Positions 36,192 to 44,995 of a stretch of DNA of 64,000 nt are shown piece by piece (the stretch's first letter is position 1; each line of letters begins with the position of its first letter). The position numbers and the translations under genes were made by a program. The notes under the pieces were generated by a model. The model ran no database searches. It was given only the letters and a program-made list of their open reading frames with translations, and was not told where the DNA came from. The stretch comes from Pseudomonadota bacterium (GTDB lineage: Bacteria; Pseudomonadota; Alphaproteobacteria; Rhodobacterales; Rhodobacteraceae). The stretch is from positions 124,001 through 188,000 of the forward strand of contig JAIUPD010000010.1 in the NCBI GenBank assembly GCA_020161615.1, in the 5' to 3' direction.

Positions 36192-37157
36192 ATGAACTCA
36201 TCCAAGGCCCTTTCCTGGGCGTCGGCGCTGCTGGCGCTGAGCGGCACCAGCGCCATCGCCGACAGCTTTCCCGAACACGCGATCGAGATTGTCGTGCCCT
36301 ATGCGGCGGGCGGCGCCACCGATGTCTTCGCGCGGAGCCTGGCGCGGGCCATGAGCGCCGCCCTTCCGAACACGCCCGATGTGGTGGTGGTGAACGCCCC
36401 GGGCGGCGCCGGGACCATCGGGCTGACGCAGGTCGCCAATGCCGAGGCCGACGGCTATACCATCGTCTTCACCACCAGCTCGCCCATCGCGCTTCAGCCG
36501 CTCTATGGCCGCACCCCGTTCACGGTCGAGGATTTCGCTCCCCTGGCCCAGGTCAGCGTGATCCCCGCCGCGTTCAACGTGCATATGGATTCCGACATCC
36601 GCAGCGTCGATGACCTCGTGGCCTGGGCGACGGCGAATCCCGGCGCCTTCACCTATGCCTCGACCGGCGGCAACGGCAGCGGAACCCATATCGTTTCCGA
36701 GCAATTCGCAGCGGCACTGGGAATCCAGATGCGCCACATCCCCTTCGAGGGCACCGCCCCGCTGACCGCGGCCCTGATGGGCGGGCAGGTCATGGGCACG
36801 ATGCAGATGCCGGACATGCATACCGGCGGCGAGGTTCGGCCCATCGTCTTCCTGACACCGATGCGGCCCAGCGATCCGGTCTATGCCGATATCCCCACCT
36901 CGACCGAGCTGGGCATCCCGGCGGTGGCGAATTTCTTCACCGCTTTCCTGGCCCCGGCAGGAACGCCTGCCGACCGGCTGGAGGTCCTGAGCACCGCCAT
37001 CGCAACGGCGCTGGAGGATCCGGGCGTGCAGGACCTGTTCGAAAACGCCAATTACCCGATCTCCTATGCCGGTCCCGAGGCCTTCGGCCAGATCCTGACC
37101 GAGACCGTCGCCTCGAATCGGGCCGAGCTGCTTCGCATGGGCCTCATCAGCCAGTGA
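36192..37157 (+). CDS. tctC: Tripartite tricarboxylate transporter binding protein (TctC/Bug family)
   Basis: A 321-residue periplasmic protein. The signal peptide ends near SAIADS, and the mature start FPEHAIEIVVPYAAGGATDVFARSLA is the Bug-family ligand loop; STGGNGSGTHIVSEQFAAALGI follows. AGGAGG 5 bases before the ATG. It delivers a carboxylate or aromatic acid to the TctBA membrane pair encoded next, after a strong hairpin. Confidence 0.93.
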   Translation: MNSSKALSWASALLALSGTSAIADSFPEHAIEIVVPYAAGGATDVFARSLARAMSAALPNTPDVVVVNAPGGAGTIGLTQVANAEADGYTIVFTTSSPIALQPLYGRTPFTVEDFAPLAQVSVIPAAFNVHMDSDIRSVDDLVAWATANPGAFTYASTGGNGSGTHIVSEQFAAALGIQMRHIPFEGTAPLTAALMGGQVMGTMQMPDMHTGGEVRPIVFLTPMRPSDPVYADIPTSTELGIPAVANFFTAFLAPAGTPADRLEVLSTAIATALEDPGVQDLFENANYPISYAGPEAFGQILTETVASNRAELLRMGLISQ

Positions 37158-37165
37158 GCCGGTGA

Positions 37166-37199
37166 CGGCCGTTCCCGCGCCCCGCTGCGGGAACGGCCG
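37166..37199 (+). promoter_or_regulatory. Intercistronic hairpin after tctC
   Basis: CGGCCGTTCCCGC (37166-37178) pairs perfectly with GCGGGAACGGCCG (37187-37199): 13 bp with an 8-base loop and no U-run. Likely protects the binding-protein mRNA from 3' decay. Confidence 0.6.
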
Positions 37200-37238
37200 G
37201 CGCCGCCCTTCTCCCGACGAAAGGAAAGGCCTCGGACC

Positions 37239-37688
37239 ATGCCTTCGAAAACCGCTGACCTGCTCATGTACGCGGTGCTGGCCGCGCTGGCCGGGATCGT
37301 CATCTGGCAGACCCACGCCCTGCCCAATCCCTTCGGAGGCACCATCGGCTCGGGCGGTTTCCCCACGCTGATGGCCGGGCTCGCCATCCTGCTCTGTGCC
37401 ATCGGAGCCCTGCGCACCCTGCGGGCCGCGGCCGGTCCCAAGCTCGAGTTTCCCGGCGCGGCAAAAGGCGCCGTGACGCTGGGGGCGATGATCCTGCTTT
37501 TCGGCCTGTGGCAGGCCATCGGACATTTCTTCCTGCTGGCCTTCGTCTTTCTGGCCGGGCTGCTGTGCTTCTATGCCGCGGACGAGCGGCTGAGCTGGCG
37601 GCTTGTGGCCCTGAACCTGGCCGGTTCCGCCGTGGTGATCGGGCTGATCAAGGCCTTCTTCACCTACGTTCTTTTCGTTCGCTTCTGA
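37239..37688 (+). CDS. tctB: Tripartite tricarboxylate transporter small membrane subunit (TctB)
   Basis: A 149-residue protein with four hydrophobic segments (MYAVLAALAGIVIWQT, LMAGLAILLCAIGALRTL, GAMILLFGLWQAIGHFFLLAFVFLAGLL, LAGSAVVIGLIKAFFTYVLF) and the IGSGGFPTLMA motif common near the start of TctB proteins. AAGGAAAGG upstream. Forms the membrane complex with TctA. Confidence 0.9.
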   Translation: MPSKTADLLMYAVLAALAGIVIWQTHALPNPFGGTIGSGGFPTLMAGLAILLCAIGALRTLRAAAGPKLEFPGAAKGAVTLGAMILLFGLWQAIGHFFLLAFVFLAGLLCFYAADERLSWRLVALNLAGSAVVIGLIKAFFTYVLFVRF

Positions 37689-37700
37689 GGGTCGCGTGTG

Positions 37701-39191
37701 ATGGATCTGCTTGCTCACCTCGATCTGGCGATGCTGCTGTCGGCCGCCGGCAGCATCGTGCTGGGGCTTTTCGTCGGGATGCTGTTCGGCGCGTTGCCCG
37801 GGCTCGGGCTGACGATCGCCATCACGCTGCTCTTGCCGCTCACCTATACGATGGAGCCGCTGAACGCGATCCTGATGCTGCTGGCGGTCTATCAGGCCGC
37901 GGAATACGGCGGCTCGATCTCGGCCATCGCCCTGGGCATTCCGGGCACGGTGATGGCCGCCCCCATCGTCAAGGACGGCCGGGCCATGGCGCAGGAAAGC
38001 TCGCCAGGCCGAGCGCTCGGCTTCTCGCTCTATGGCTCGACGCTGGGCGGTCTGGTCGGAGGGCTGGTGCTGATCCTCTTCGCGCAGCCGCTGGCGCGGT
38101 TCGCGCTGCGCCTCGGCGATGCGGAATTCTTCCTCCTCGGGCTGATGGGACTGGTTGCCGTGACCGCCTTTGCCGAGCGTGATCCGATCAAGGTGGCGAT
38201 CTCGATCTGCTTCGGCATGATCGCCGGGACCATCGGCCTTGATGTCTTCACCGGCATGCCGCGGCTGACCTTCGATGTGCCGCAACTCTATGAGGGGCTG
38301 AACCTGATCGCCCTGGTGGTGGGCCTGTTCGCCTTTTCCGAAGCCTTCTTCATGATGGCCGGCAACATGCGGCACCGCTTCATGTTCGATGCCCGACAGA
38401 TGAAGATCACCCTGACCCTGCGCGAGATGCTGGGCGGCCTGAAGGCGGGGATGATCGGGGGTGTGATCGGCACGCTGCTGGGCATCCTGCCCGGGGTCGG
38501 GTCCACCGTGGCCGGTTGGCTGTCCTATTCGGCGGCGAAATCGGCGTCGCGCCATCCCGAGAAATTCGGCAGGGGCAGCGGCGAGGGGATCGCCGCGCCC
38601 GACAGCGCCAACAACGCCGTGGTCGGGGGCGCGCTGCTGCCCTTCCTGACGCTGGGCATTCCCGGGACCGCTGGCATAGCGATCATCGCCGGGGCCTTCA
38701 TCATCCACGGCATCACGCCGGGCCCGCAGATGATCCGCGACCATCCCGACCTGATCAACGGGATCTTTGTGGGCTTCATCGTCACCACCTTCGGCATGTT
38801 CCTGATGGGCAAGTTCCTCAGCCGCGGCTTTGCCCGGGCGCTGGTGACGCCGAATTTCGTGCTGGTCCCCGGTGTGCTGATCCTGTCCATCGTCGGGGTC
38901 TATACCTCGCGCGCGCAGATCTTCGACCTGTGGCTGGCGCTGGCCATCGGGGCCGGGGCCTATCTGATGCGGCGGCTGGATTATTCCGTCGCGGGATTCG
39001 TGCTGGCCTTCGTGCTGTCGCCGATCATCGAGGTCAGCTTCCGCCGAGCCCTGCTGATCTCGGGCGACGATTACACTGTCTTCGTGACCCGGCCGATCTC
39101 GGCCGTGCTGGTGGCCGTCGTCGCAGCCATGCTGGGCTACACGGTGCTGAAAGCCCTGCGCCGTCGCCCCCCCGCCAGACACGAGGCCTGA
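37701..39191 (+). CDS. tctA: Tripartite tricarboxylate transporter large membrane subunit (TctA)
   Basis: A 496-residue protein with 10-12 membrane segments. Conserved family stretches include GLFVGMLFGALPGLG, GGSISAIALGIPGT and ILPGVGSTVAGWLSYSAAKSASRHPEKFGRGSGEGIAAPDSANNA. An in-frame GTG directly before the ATG is possible as start. It is the transport channel of the TctCBA system and is followed after 3 bases by the second PadR gene. Confidence 0.94.
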   Translation: MDLLAHLDLAMLLSAAGSIVLGLFVGMLFGALPGLGLTIAITLLLPLTYTMEPLNAILMLLAVYQAAEYGGSISAIALGIPGTVMAAPIVKDGRAMAQESSPGRALGFSLYGSTLGGLVGGLVLILFAQPLARFALRLGDAEFFLLGLMGLVAVTAFAERDPIKVAISICFGMIAGTIGLDVFTGMPRLTFDVPQLYEGLNLIALVVGLFAFSEAFFMMAGNMRHRFMFDARQMKITLTLREMLGGLKAGMIGGVIGTLLGILPGVGSTVAGWLSYSAAKSASRHPEKFGRGSGEGIAAPDSANNAVVGGALLPFLTLGIPGTAGIAIIAGAFIIHGITPGPQMIRDHPDLINGIFVGFIVTTFGMFLMGKFLSRGFARALVTPNFVLVPGVLILSIVGVYTSRAQIFDLWLALAIGAGAYLMRRLDYSVAGFVLAFVLSPIIEVSFRRALLISGDDYTVFVTRPISAVLVAVVAAMLGYTVLKALRRRPPARHEA

Positions 39192-39194
39192 GGG

Positions 39195-39785
39195 ATGCAG
39201 GATAACCCCCAGCCGACCGATGCCGGGCTCAAGCTGAACCCGCTGGCCTATCAGATCCTCGGCCTCATCGCCCGCGATCCGACGACCGGCTACGACATCG
39301 TCAAGGCGCTGCACCGCTTCCGCCCGGTCAAGCTGAGCCAGGTCTATCAGGCGCTCTCGATCATGGAGGCCGCCGGGTTGGTCGAGGTCAACGAGGTGAC
39401 GCAGCAGGGCAAGCCGAACAAGCGTCTGCACCGGATCCTTCCCCGGGGCGCCGTGATCCTGAACGGCTGGATCGAGAGGCCGACCCACCACCCCGCCAAG
39501 AACGACGAATTCGTGCGCAAGGTCTATTCGCTCTGGCACGCCCCGGCCGGGCAGCGCCGCGCCCTGATGGCCGAGCGGATGGACTGGCTCAAGGGCGAGA
39601 TCGCCTATTTCGAGGCGATGCGCGACGCGCTGGCGGATGCGGCGCCCGACCGGCTGGCCGATCCCGATTGCTGGGAATTCTCGCGCCGGATCCTGGTCAT
39701 GCGCCGCCTCGCCCTGTGTCGTGAGGAAATGCGCTGGTGCGAGACCGTTCTCGGCCTGCTGGCCGACCCCCCTGACGAACCCTGA
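39195..39785 (+). CDS. PadR family transcriptional regulator (second copy)
   Basis: A 196-residue PadR protein: AYQILGLIARDPTTGYDIVKALHRFRPVKLSQVYQALSIMEAAGLVEV, wing QQGKPNKRLHRILPRG, then a helical C-terminal domain. It is close to the PadR at 33103 over the HTH (both have the FRP.K.SQVY pattern), so the two are paralogues in one locus. It sits inside the operon between tctA and the cleavage oxygenase, which suggests feedback control of the operon. Confidence 0.9.
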   Translation: MQDNPQPTDAGLKLNPLAYQILGLIARDPTTGYDIVKALHRFRPVKLSQVYQALSIMEAAGLVEVNEVTQQGKPNKRLHRILPRGAVILNGWIERPTHHPAKNDEFVRKVYSLWHAPAGQRRALMAERMDWLKGEIAYFEAMRDALADAAPDRLADPDCWEFSRRILVMRRLALCREEMRWCETVLGLLADPPDEP

Positions 39786-39811
39786 CAGAACTTCCAAAGC
39801 AAGGACCCGAG

Positions 39812-41326
39812 ATGAAAGAGATCGTTCGCAGCGTGCGCAGCACGGTTCCCGCGGATACGGACAACCCGTTCCTGAAAGGCCCCTTCGCGCCCAATATCAA
39901 CGAATACAACGCCGATACCGGAACGCTGAAAGTGCGGGGCGAGATCCCCAGGGACCTGCACGGCATCTATGTGCGCAACACCCATAACCAGGTGCACGAT
40001 TCCATCGGCATCTATCACCCGTTCGACGGCGACGGGATGCTGCATGCGGTGCATTTCCAGGATGGCAAGGCGCGCTACCGCAACCGCTTCATCGAGACCA
40101 CCGGCTGGTGGGCAGAACAGGCGGCGGGCAAGTCGCTGTGGCCGGGGATCCTGACGCCGCAGAAATACACGCGCCGGGGCTGGGGGGCCATCGGCGCGAT
40201 GAAGGACAATGCCGGCACCGATGTGCATTGCCACGCCGGCAAGCTGATCGCAGTGATGAGCCAGGGCTCCGAGCCCTGGCGGCTGGATCCCGTCACGCTG
40301 GAAAACCTAGGGCCGGACGCGGCCTGGGCACATGAGGTGATGCCGATCGGCGTCTCGGCCCATTACAAGGTCGATGTCTACACGGGCGAGATGATGTTCT
40401 TCAACTTCTCGAACCAGTATCCTTACATGAGCTACGGCGTGGTGAACGCCGAGAACAAGCTCATCCATTACACCCCCATCGAGCTGGACGGCCCGCGCTG
40501 GCCGCACGACCTGGGGGTCACGCAGAATTACTCGATCCTGCACGACCTGCCGTTCTTCTTCGACAAGGAAGCCCTGAAGCGCGGCGAGCGCAAGCTGACC
40601 TTCCATCGCGACGTGCCCGCGCGCTTCGGCGTGATCCCCCGGCATGGCACGAATGCGGACGTGAAATGGTTTGAGGCCACGCCCTGCTACATCCTGCATC
40701 TGTCGAACTGCTACGAAGAGGGCGACTGGGTCATCATGGACGGCTGCATCTCGGTCGATCCGGCCAAGCCGCCGATCGGCAAGATCGACAATGTCTATGA
40801 CAAGATCCTCGACCATCTGGACAAGCACCGCACCAAGACCCGGCTGCATCGCTGGAAATTCAATCTGAAGACCGGCGAAACGCGCGAGGAATTCCTGGAC
40901 GACGAGGTGACGGAATTCCCCTTCTTCGCCAATTCGGTCTGCGGCTATCCCTATCGCTACAGCTATGGCACGCTGTTCAAGCCGGGCGACTGGCTGTTCA
41001 CCGGGATCAAGAAATACGACCTGCTGACCGGCACCCAGACCCGCTTCGAATACGGGCCCGAACGCTATGGCAGCGAGCCGCATGTCGCGCTCAGGCCCAA
41101 CGCCAAGGCCGAGGATGACGGCTATATCATCACCATCGTCACCGACATGATCCGCAACATGTCGGAAACCCTGATCTTCGACGCCGCCGATATCGCCGCC
41201 GGGCCGATTGCCGCCATCGAGATGCCCGAGCGCATCTGCCAGGGCACCCATGCCTGCTGGGTCGAGGGGCATCGCATCCAGGGGGAAACCGGCTCGGTCC
41301 CCGGACCGGCGACGATGGAAGCCTGA
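39812..41326 (+). CDS. Carotenoid/stilbene cleavage oxygenase
   Basis: A 504-residue seven-bladed-propeller non-haem iron oxygenase. The four His ligands are H184 (SAHYKVD), H232 (PHDLGVTQNY), H296 (ILHLSNCYE) and H480 (GTHACW). The family splits C=C bonds of carotenoids, lignostilbenes or isoeugenol to aldehydes. With PadR regulators (often phenolic-responsive), an aldehyde dehydrogenase and a Tct importer in the locus, a stilbene or phenylpropanoid substrate is more likely than a carotenoid (inference). AAGGA precedes the ATG. Confidence 0.9.
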   Translation: MKEIVRSVRSTVPADTDNPFLKGPFAPNINEYNADTGTLKVRGEIPRDLHGIYVRNTHNQVHDSIGIYHPFDGDGMLHAVHFQDGKARYRNRFIETTGWWAEQAAGKSLWPGILTPQKYTRRGWGAIGAMKDNAGTDVHCHAGKLIAVMSQGSEPWRLDPVTLENLGPDAAWAHEVMPIGVSAHYKVDVYTGEMMFFNFSNQYPYMSYGVVNAENKLIHYTPIELDGPRWPHDLGVTQNYSILHDLPFFFDKEALKRGERKLTFHRDVPARFGVIPRHGTNADVKWFEATPCYILHLSNCYEEGDWVIMDGCISVDPAKPPIGKIDNVYDKILDHLDKHRTKTRLHRWKFNLKTGETREEFLDDEVTEFPFFANSVCGYPYRYSYGTLFKPGDWLFTGIKKYDLLTGTQTRFEYGPERYGSEPHVALRPNAKAEDDGYIITIVTDMIRNMSETLIFDAADIAAGPIAAIEMPERICQGTHACWVEGHRIQGETGSVPGPATMEA

Positions 41327-41348
41327 GCTCCGAACGAAAGGAAACCCC

Positions 41349-42158
41349 ATGACCAGCCTTCCCGTCTACCGGACCCGCGGGTCCGGCCCCACCACGGTTT
41401 TCCTGCTGCACGGCGCCTATGGCGACGGACGCTATTTTGACGATCTCGCCAACAGCCTTGCGGTGGCGGGCTATCGCGTCGTCGATTGGGACGCGCCCGG
41501 CTACGGCGACAGCCCGCGGGTCGAGCCCGCCACCATCGAGGCCTTCGCCGATGCGGCGCAAGCGATGATCCGCGCGGAAGCCAGCGCAACCAACGTTGTT
41601 CTGGGTCATTCCATGGGCGCGCTGATCGGCCCGCGGCTGACCAACATGGAGGATCGGGTGAACGGCCTGATCCTCTCGGCCGGCTCGATGGGCATTCCCA
41701 ACCGCTCGCCCGAGGACCGGGCCCGGTTCCTGGAAGAACGCCTGACGCCGCTTGAGCGCGGCATGAGCGTGCAGGATTACGCGCGGCCGCTGATCACCCA
41801 CATGATGGCACCCGGGGCCAGCGGCCCGCTGGTCGAGCGGGTGTTCGAGGTGGTGCTGTCGATGCGGACCGAGACCTTCCGCACCTCGCTGAACGCGCTG
41901 ACCCTCTATGACGGGCGGGCGGCGCTGGAAGCCCTGACCAAACCCACGCTGATGATCGCCGGCGAGCATGACCCGGCCTGTCCGGCCGAGGGGATGCGCC
42001 TGATGCACGAGGCCGCGCCGCATAGCGAGTTCGAGATCCTGCCGGGGGTCGGGCATTACGGCTTCGCCGAACGGCCCGAGGCCTACAAGGCGCTGGTCCT
42101 CGGCTGGTTGGCCCGAACCTTTCCGAGCCAGGCCCGACAGGACCAGGACCGGTCCTGA
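41349..42158 (+). CDS. Alpha/beta hydrolase
   Basis: A 269-residue enzyme with FLLHGAYGDGRYFD, nucleophile elbow GHSMG (VVLGHSMGALIG), acid in IAGEHDPACP and His in GVGHYGF. AAAGGAAA upstream of the ATG. It follows the cleavage oxygenase after 22 bases and is probably the last gene of that operon, acting as an esterase or C-C hydrolase. It resembles the hydrolase at 8737 in overall layout. Confidence 0.88.
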   Translation: MTSLPVYRTRGSGPTTVFLLHGAYGDGRYFDDLANSLAVAGYRVVDWDAPGYGDSPRVEPATIEAFADAAQAMIRAEASATNVVLGHSMGALIGPRLTNMEDRVNGLILSAGSMGIPNRSPEDRARFLEERLTPLERGMSVQDYARPLITHMMAPGASGPLVERVFEVVLSMRTETFRTSLNALTLYDGRAALEALTKPTLMIAGEHDPACPAEGMRLMHEAAPHSEFEILPGVGHYGFAERPEAYKALVLGWLARTFPSQARQDQDRS

Positions 42159-42166
42159 CCCGGGCT

Positions 42167-42199
42167 GCGGGCCGCGCCGCGTCGTCCGGCGTGGCCCGC
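42167..42199. terminator. Hairpin between convergent hydrolase and TetR genes
   Basis: GCGGGCCGCGCC (42167-42178) pairs with GGCGTGGCCCGC (42188-42199): 12 positions with one G-U wobble, 9-base loop. It sits exactly between two convergent stop codons. No long U-run. Confidence 0.6.
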
Positions 42200-42200
42200 G

Positions 42201-42902
42201 CTAGGATTTCCAGTCCAGCAGGGCGGGCGAGGCGATGGAGAGTGCCTTGTCCGACGGCTCCAACCCGCGCAGCATGACTTCGATCTGCGCAAACAGACGC
42301 CGCATGGCGCCCCGGATGTCGGGAATGTCAGCCCAGATGTAGTTGCGATAGGATTCGATGATCAACGCCTGCGCCATCGACGCCATCGACTCCGGGTCGA
42401 AACTTGCCCGCAGCTCGCCCGTCTCGCCTGCTTGCCTGAAGCGCTGCGCGATCGCGCCCGTTGTCCCGGAATAGATCTCGCGGAACCGGGTCGATTGCTC
42501 GGATCGGTCATAATTGTTCAGATGGCCCAAGGCCGCGCGCGCGATCACGAGGTCATCGGTCAGCCGGACCAGATGGTCCAGCGCGATGTTCATCAGATAC
42601 TCCATGATCGAGATATCGGCCTCGGCCAGTTCCTGCACGTCGCGGGTCGCGTCCTCCAACACGTCGTTGAACAGCATGAACAGCAGGTCCCGCTTCGAAT
42701 TGGCGAACAGGAACAGCGTGCCTTGGGCGACATCGGCCATATGGGCGATCTCGCGTACGGTGGTTTCCTCGAACCCCTTGGACATGAAGAGCGCGCGCGA
42801 GGCCTCGCGGATGCGACGCTGGCGATCCAGCTTGGCCTTTCCCGGACGCGCGGGTTCGGCGGCGGACCGCGACGAGGAACGATTGCGGGGCGTCTTGCTC
42901 AC
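42201..42902 (-). CDS. TetR family transcriptional regulator
   Basis: A 233-residue regulator. An Arg/Ser-rich tail of about 28 residues precedes the TetR HTH (RQRRIREASRALFMSKGFEETTVREIAHMADVAQGTLFLFANSKRDLL). The C-terminal domain is helical and of unknown ligand. GTG start. It lies 70 bases beyond the ABC ATPase on the same strand, so it is likely cotranscribed with the sugar importer. It is the best candidate to bind the TGAGC palindromes at 47214-47227 and 47328-47345, although TetR genes more often border their targets directly. Confidence 0.88.
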   Translation of the reverse strand: MSKTPRNRSSSRSAAEPARPGKAKLDRQRRIREASRALFMSKGFEETTVREIAHMADVAQGTLFLFANSKRDLLFMLFNDVLEDATRDVQELAEADISIMEYLMNIALDHLVRLTDDLVIARAALGHLNNYDRSEQSTRFREIYSGTTGAIAQRFRQAGETGELRASFDPESMASMAQALIIESYRNYIWADIPDIRGAMRRLFAQIEVMLRGLEPSDKALSIASPALLDWKS

Positions 42903-42972
42903 GGCGTCATCCGTCTTGAAGTCGTCAGGATGATCTAAGCGAATTCACCCGACAACGGAATAGCGTCGGTTC

Positions 42973-44148
42973 TCAGCGCAGGGCGGCACCATCGGATGCC
43001 CTGAAAAAATGCAGGCGGCGGGGATCGAGATGCAGCGCCACACCGGGGCCGTCGGGCACCGCGGTATCGATGCCCAGCCGGGCGATCAGGGGCGCGCGAT
43101 GGGCGGCCGCCACCATGCCGAGGTCGGTCAGGAAATCCGCATCCACCGGCTGCCCGCCGCCGGTCATTGGCGTGTCGGCGCCGATGGTCATGTGGACCAG
43201 TTTCTCGGGCGGCAGTTCTTCGATCATGCGCATCTCTGCCGCCAGGCCGGGCGTGCCGGGCGGCGCGAAGGACAGGTGCTCGGGCCGGATCCCGACCACG
43301 ATGCGGTGGCCGGACTCCGCCCGAAGGGCGGCGGGAAGCGGGGCGCCGGGATCGAGCCGCAGGACGGCGCCATCGGTCAGCAACTCGGGCCCGGTCTCGG
43401 TAAGCCGGAACTCGGCGCGGAACAGGTTCATCGCCGGCGAGCCGACGAAGGCCGCAACGAACAGGTTGGTCGGCTGTTCGTAAAGCTCGCGCGGTGTGCC
43501 GACCTGCTGCAGCAACCCGCCGCGAAGGATGGCGATGCGATGCCCCATCGTCATCGCCTCGGTCTGATCGTGGGTGACATAGAGCGTGGTCACGCCCTGC
43601 TGCTTCTGCAGGCCAATGATTTCGGCCCGCATCTGGTTGCGCAGCTTGGCGTCGAGGTTCGACAGCGGTTCGTCCATCAGGAAGATCTGCGGATCGCGGA
43701 CCAGCGCCCGGCCCATGGCCACCCGCTGCCGCTGCCCGCCGGACAGCGCCTTGGGCCGGCGATCCAGATATTCCGTCAGCCCCAGGGTCTGCGCGGCCGC
43801 GGCGACACGCCGCGCGATCTCGTCCTTCGAGGCGCCGCGGCTGGCGAGGGGGAAGGCGATGTTCTCGGCTACGGTCATATGCGGATAGAGCGCATAGTTC
43901 TGGAACACCATCGCCACGTCGCGGTCACGGGCAGAGAGGCCATTGACGACCTTGCCGCCGATACGCAATTCCCCCTCGGTGATCGGCTCCAGACCGGCGG
44001 TCATGCGCAGCGCCGTGCTCTTGCCGCAGCCCGAGGGGCCGACGACGACCATGAACTCGCCATCCTCGATGGTGAAACTGAGGTCGCGCACGGCGTAAGC
44101 GCCGTTACCATAGCGTTTGCCGACGCCGTCGAACTGAATGGTGGACAT
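42973..44148 (-). CDS. Sugar ABC transporter ATPase (UgpC/MsmK type)
   Basis: A 391-residue ATPase: Walker A GPSGCGKST, Q-loop FQNYALYPHMTVAENIAFPL, signature LSGGQRQR, Walker B IFLMDEPLSNLD, switch His in LYVTHDQTEAMTM. A C-terminal TOBE/OB regulatory domain (GIRPEHLSF near residue 290) is present, as in carbohydrate importers. Start chosen at the ATG giving MSTIQFDGVGKRYG. Works with the binding protein and two permeases upstream. Confidence 0.93.
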   Translation of the reverse strand: MSTIQFDGVGKRYGNGAYAVRDLSFTIEDGEFMVVVGPSGCGKSTALRMTAGLEPITEGELRIGGKVVNGLSARDRDVAMVFQNYALYPHMTVAENIAFPLASRGASKDEIARRVAAAAQTLGLTEYLDRRPKALSGGQRQRVAMGRALVRDPQIFLMDEPLSNLDAKLRNQMRAEIIGLQKQQGVTTLYVTHDQTEAMTMGHRIAILRGGLLQQVGTPRELYEQPTNLFVAAFVGSPAMNLFRAEFRLTETGPELLTDGAVLRLDPGAPLPAALRAESGHRIVVGIRPEHLSFAPPGTPGLAAEMRMIEELPPEKLVHMTIGADTPMTGGGQPVDADFLTDLGMVAAAHRAPLIARLGIDTAVPDGPGVALHLDPRRLHFFRASDGAALR

Positions 44149-44161
44149 GGTTCTGGTCGCT

Positions 44162-44995
44162 TTACTTGATGCCGCCCGTGAAGCCCTTGATGAGCTGTTT
44201 CTGGGCGAGGAGATAGAAGGCAAGGATCGGCACGACAGAGACGAAGACCGCCGCGAAGACGAGGTTCCAGCGGGCCGAGAATTCGCCGACGAAGCCATAG
44301 ACGGCGACGGGCAAGGTCTGGGCCGGGCTACCGGACAGAAAGATCAGCTGGATGAAGAAATCGTTCCACACGACCATGCCGACCATGACGGCAACGGTGC
44401 CGGTGACCGGGGCCAGCAACGGGAAGATCACCTTGAGGAAGATCCGGCCCCGGCTGGCGCCGTCGACTTCGGCGGCTTCCTCGTAATCGGCAGGCAGGGT
44501 GCGCACGAAGCCGGAGTACAGAAACACCGACATCGGCGTCATCAGCCCCGAATAAAGGACGATCAGGCCCAGTTGATTTCCGACAAGGCCGATCTGCCGC
44601 ATCACCGAATAGAGCGGCACGACCGACAGCTGGTGGGGCAGGATGATGCCGATGACGAAGAAGAAGAACAGAAGCGTCCCCATGCGCCGGCCGTTGCGGG
44701 CGATCACATAGGCGCTGGCCGAGCCGAGGGCGATCACCGCCACGACCGACCCTATGGTCACGATCAGGCTGTTGAGCATGGCCTGGCCCAGGCTCACCCC
44801 CATCGTGCCGCGCCAAGCCTCGGCATAATTGGCAAAGGCCAATTGGTCGGGAAAGCCCACGGGATCGGCAAAGATCTCGGACATGGGCTTCAGCGAGACG
44901 ATGGCGAGGTAATAGAAGGGTACACACCACAGCAGCGCCAGAGCGAGGGCGCCGAGTTCGCGGCCGAACGTGTTCAGGGCGGAGGGGCGGTTCAT
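44162..44995 (-). CDS. Sugar ABC transporter permease (MalG type)
   Basis: A 277-residue membrane protein with six segments and the EAA loop DYEEAAEVDGASRGRIFLKVIFPLLAPV. It ends AQKQLIKGFTGGIK, the typical end of MalG-like carbohydrate permeases. ATGA overlap with the preceding permease supports the start. Confidence 0.92.
   Translation of the reverse strand: MNRPSALNTFGRELGALALALLWCVPFYYLAIVSLKPMSEIFADPVGFPDQLAFANYAEAWRGTMGVSLGQAMLNSLIVTIGSVVAVIALGSASAYVIARNGRRMGTLLFFFFVIGIILPHQLSVVPLYSVMRQIGLVGNQLGLIVLYSGLMTPMSVFLYSGFVRTLPADYEEAAEVDGASRGRIFLKVIFPLLAPVTGTVAVMVGMVVWNDFFIQLIFLSGSPAQTLPVAVYGFVGEFSARWNLVFAAVFVSVVPILAFYLLAQKQLIKGFTGGIK

Noticed and set aside
36198-39797. Antisense open frame of about 1200 codons
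   Set aside because: It lies opposite the TctCBA and PadR genes; composition is rich in H, Q, R, G and D, as expected for the complement of GC-rich codons, with no domain recognised.
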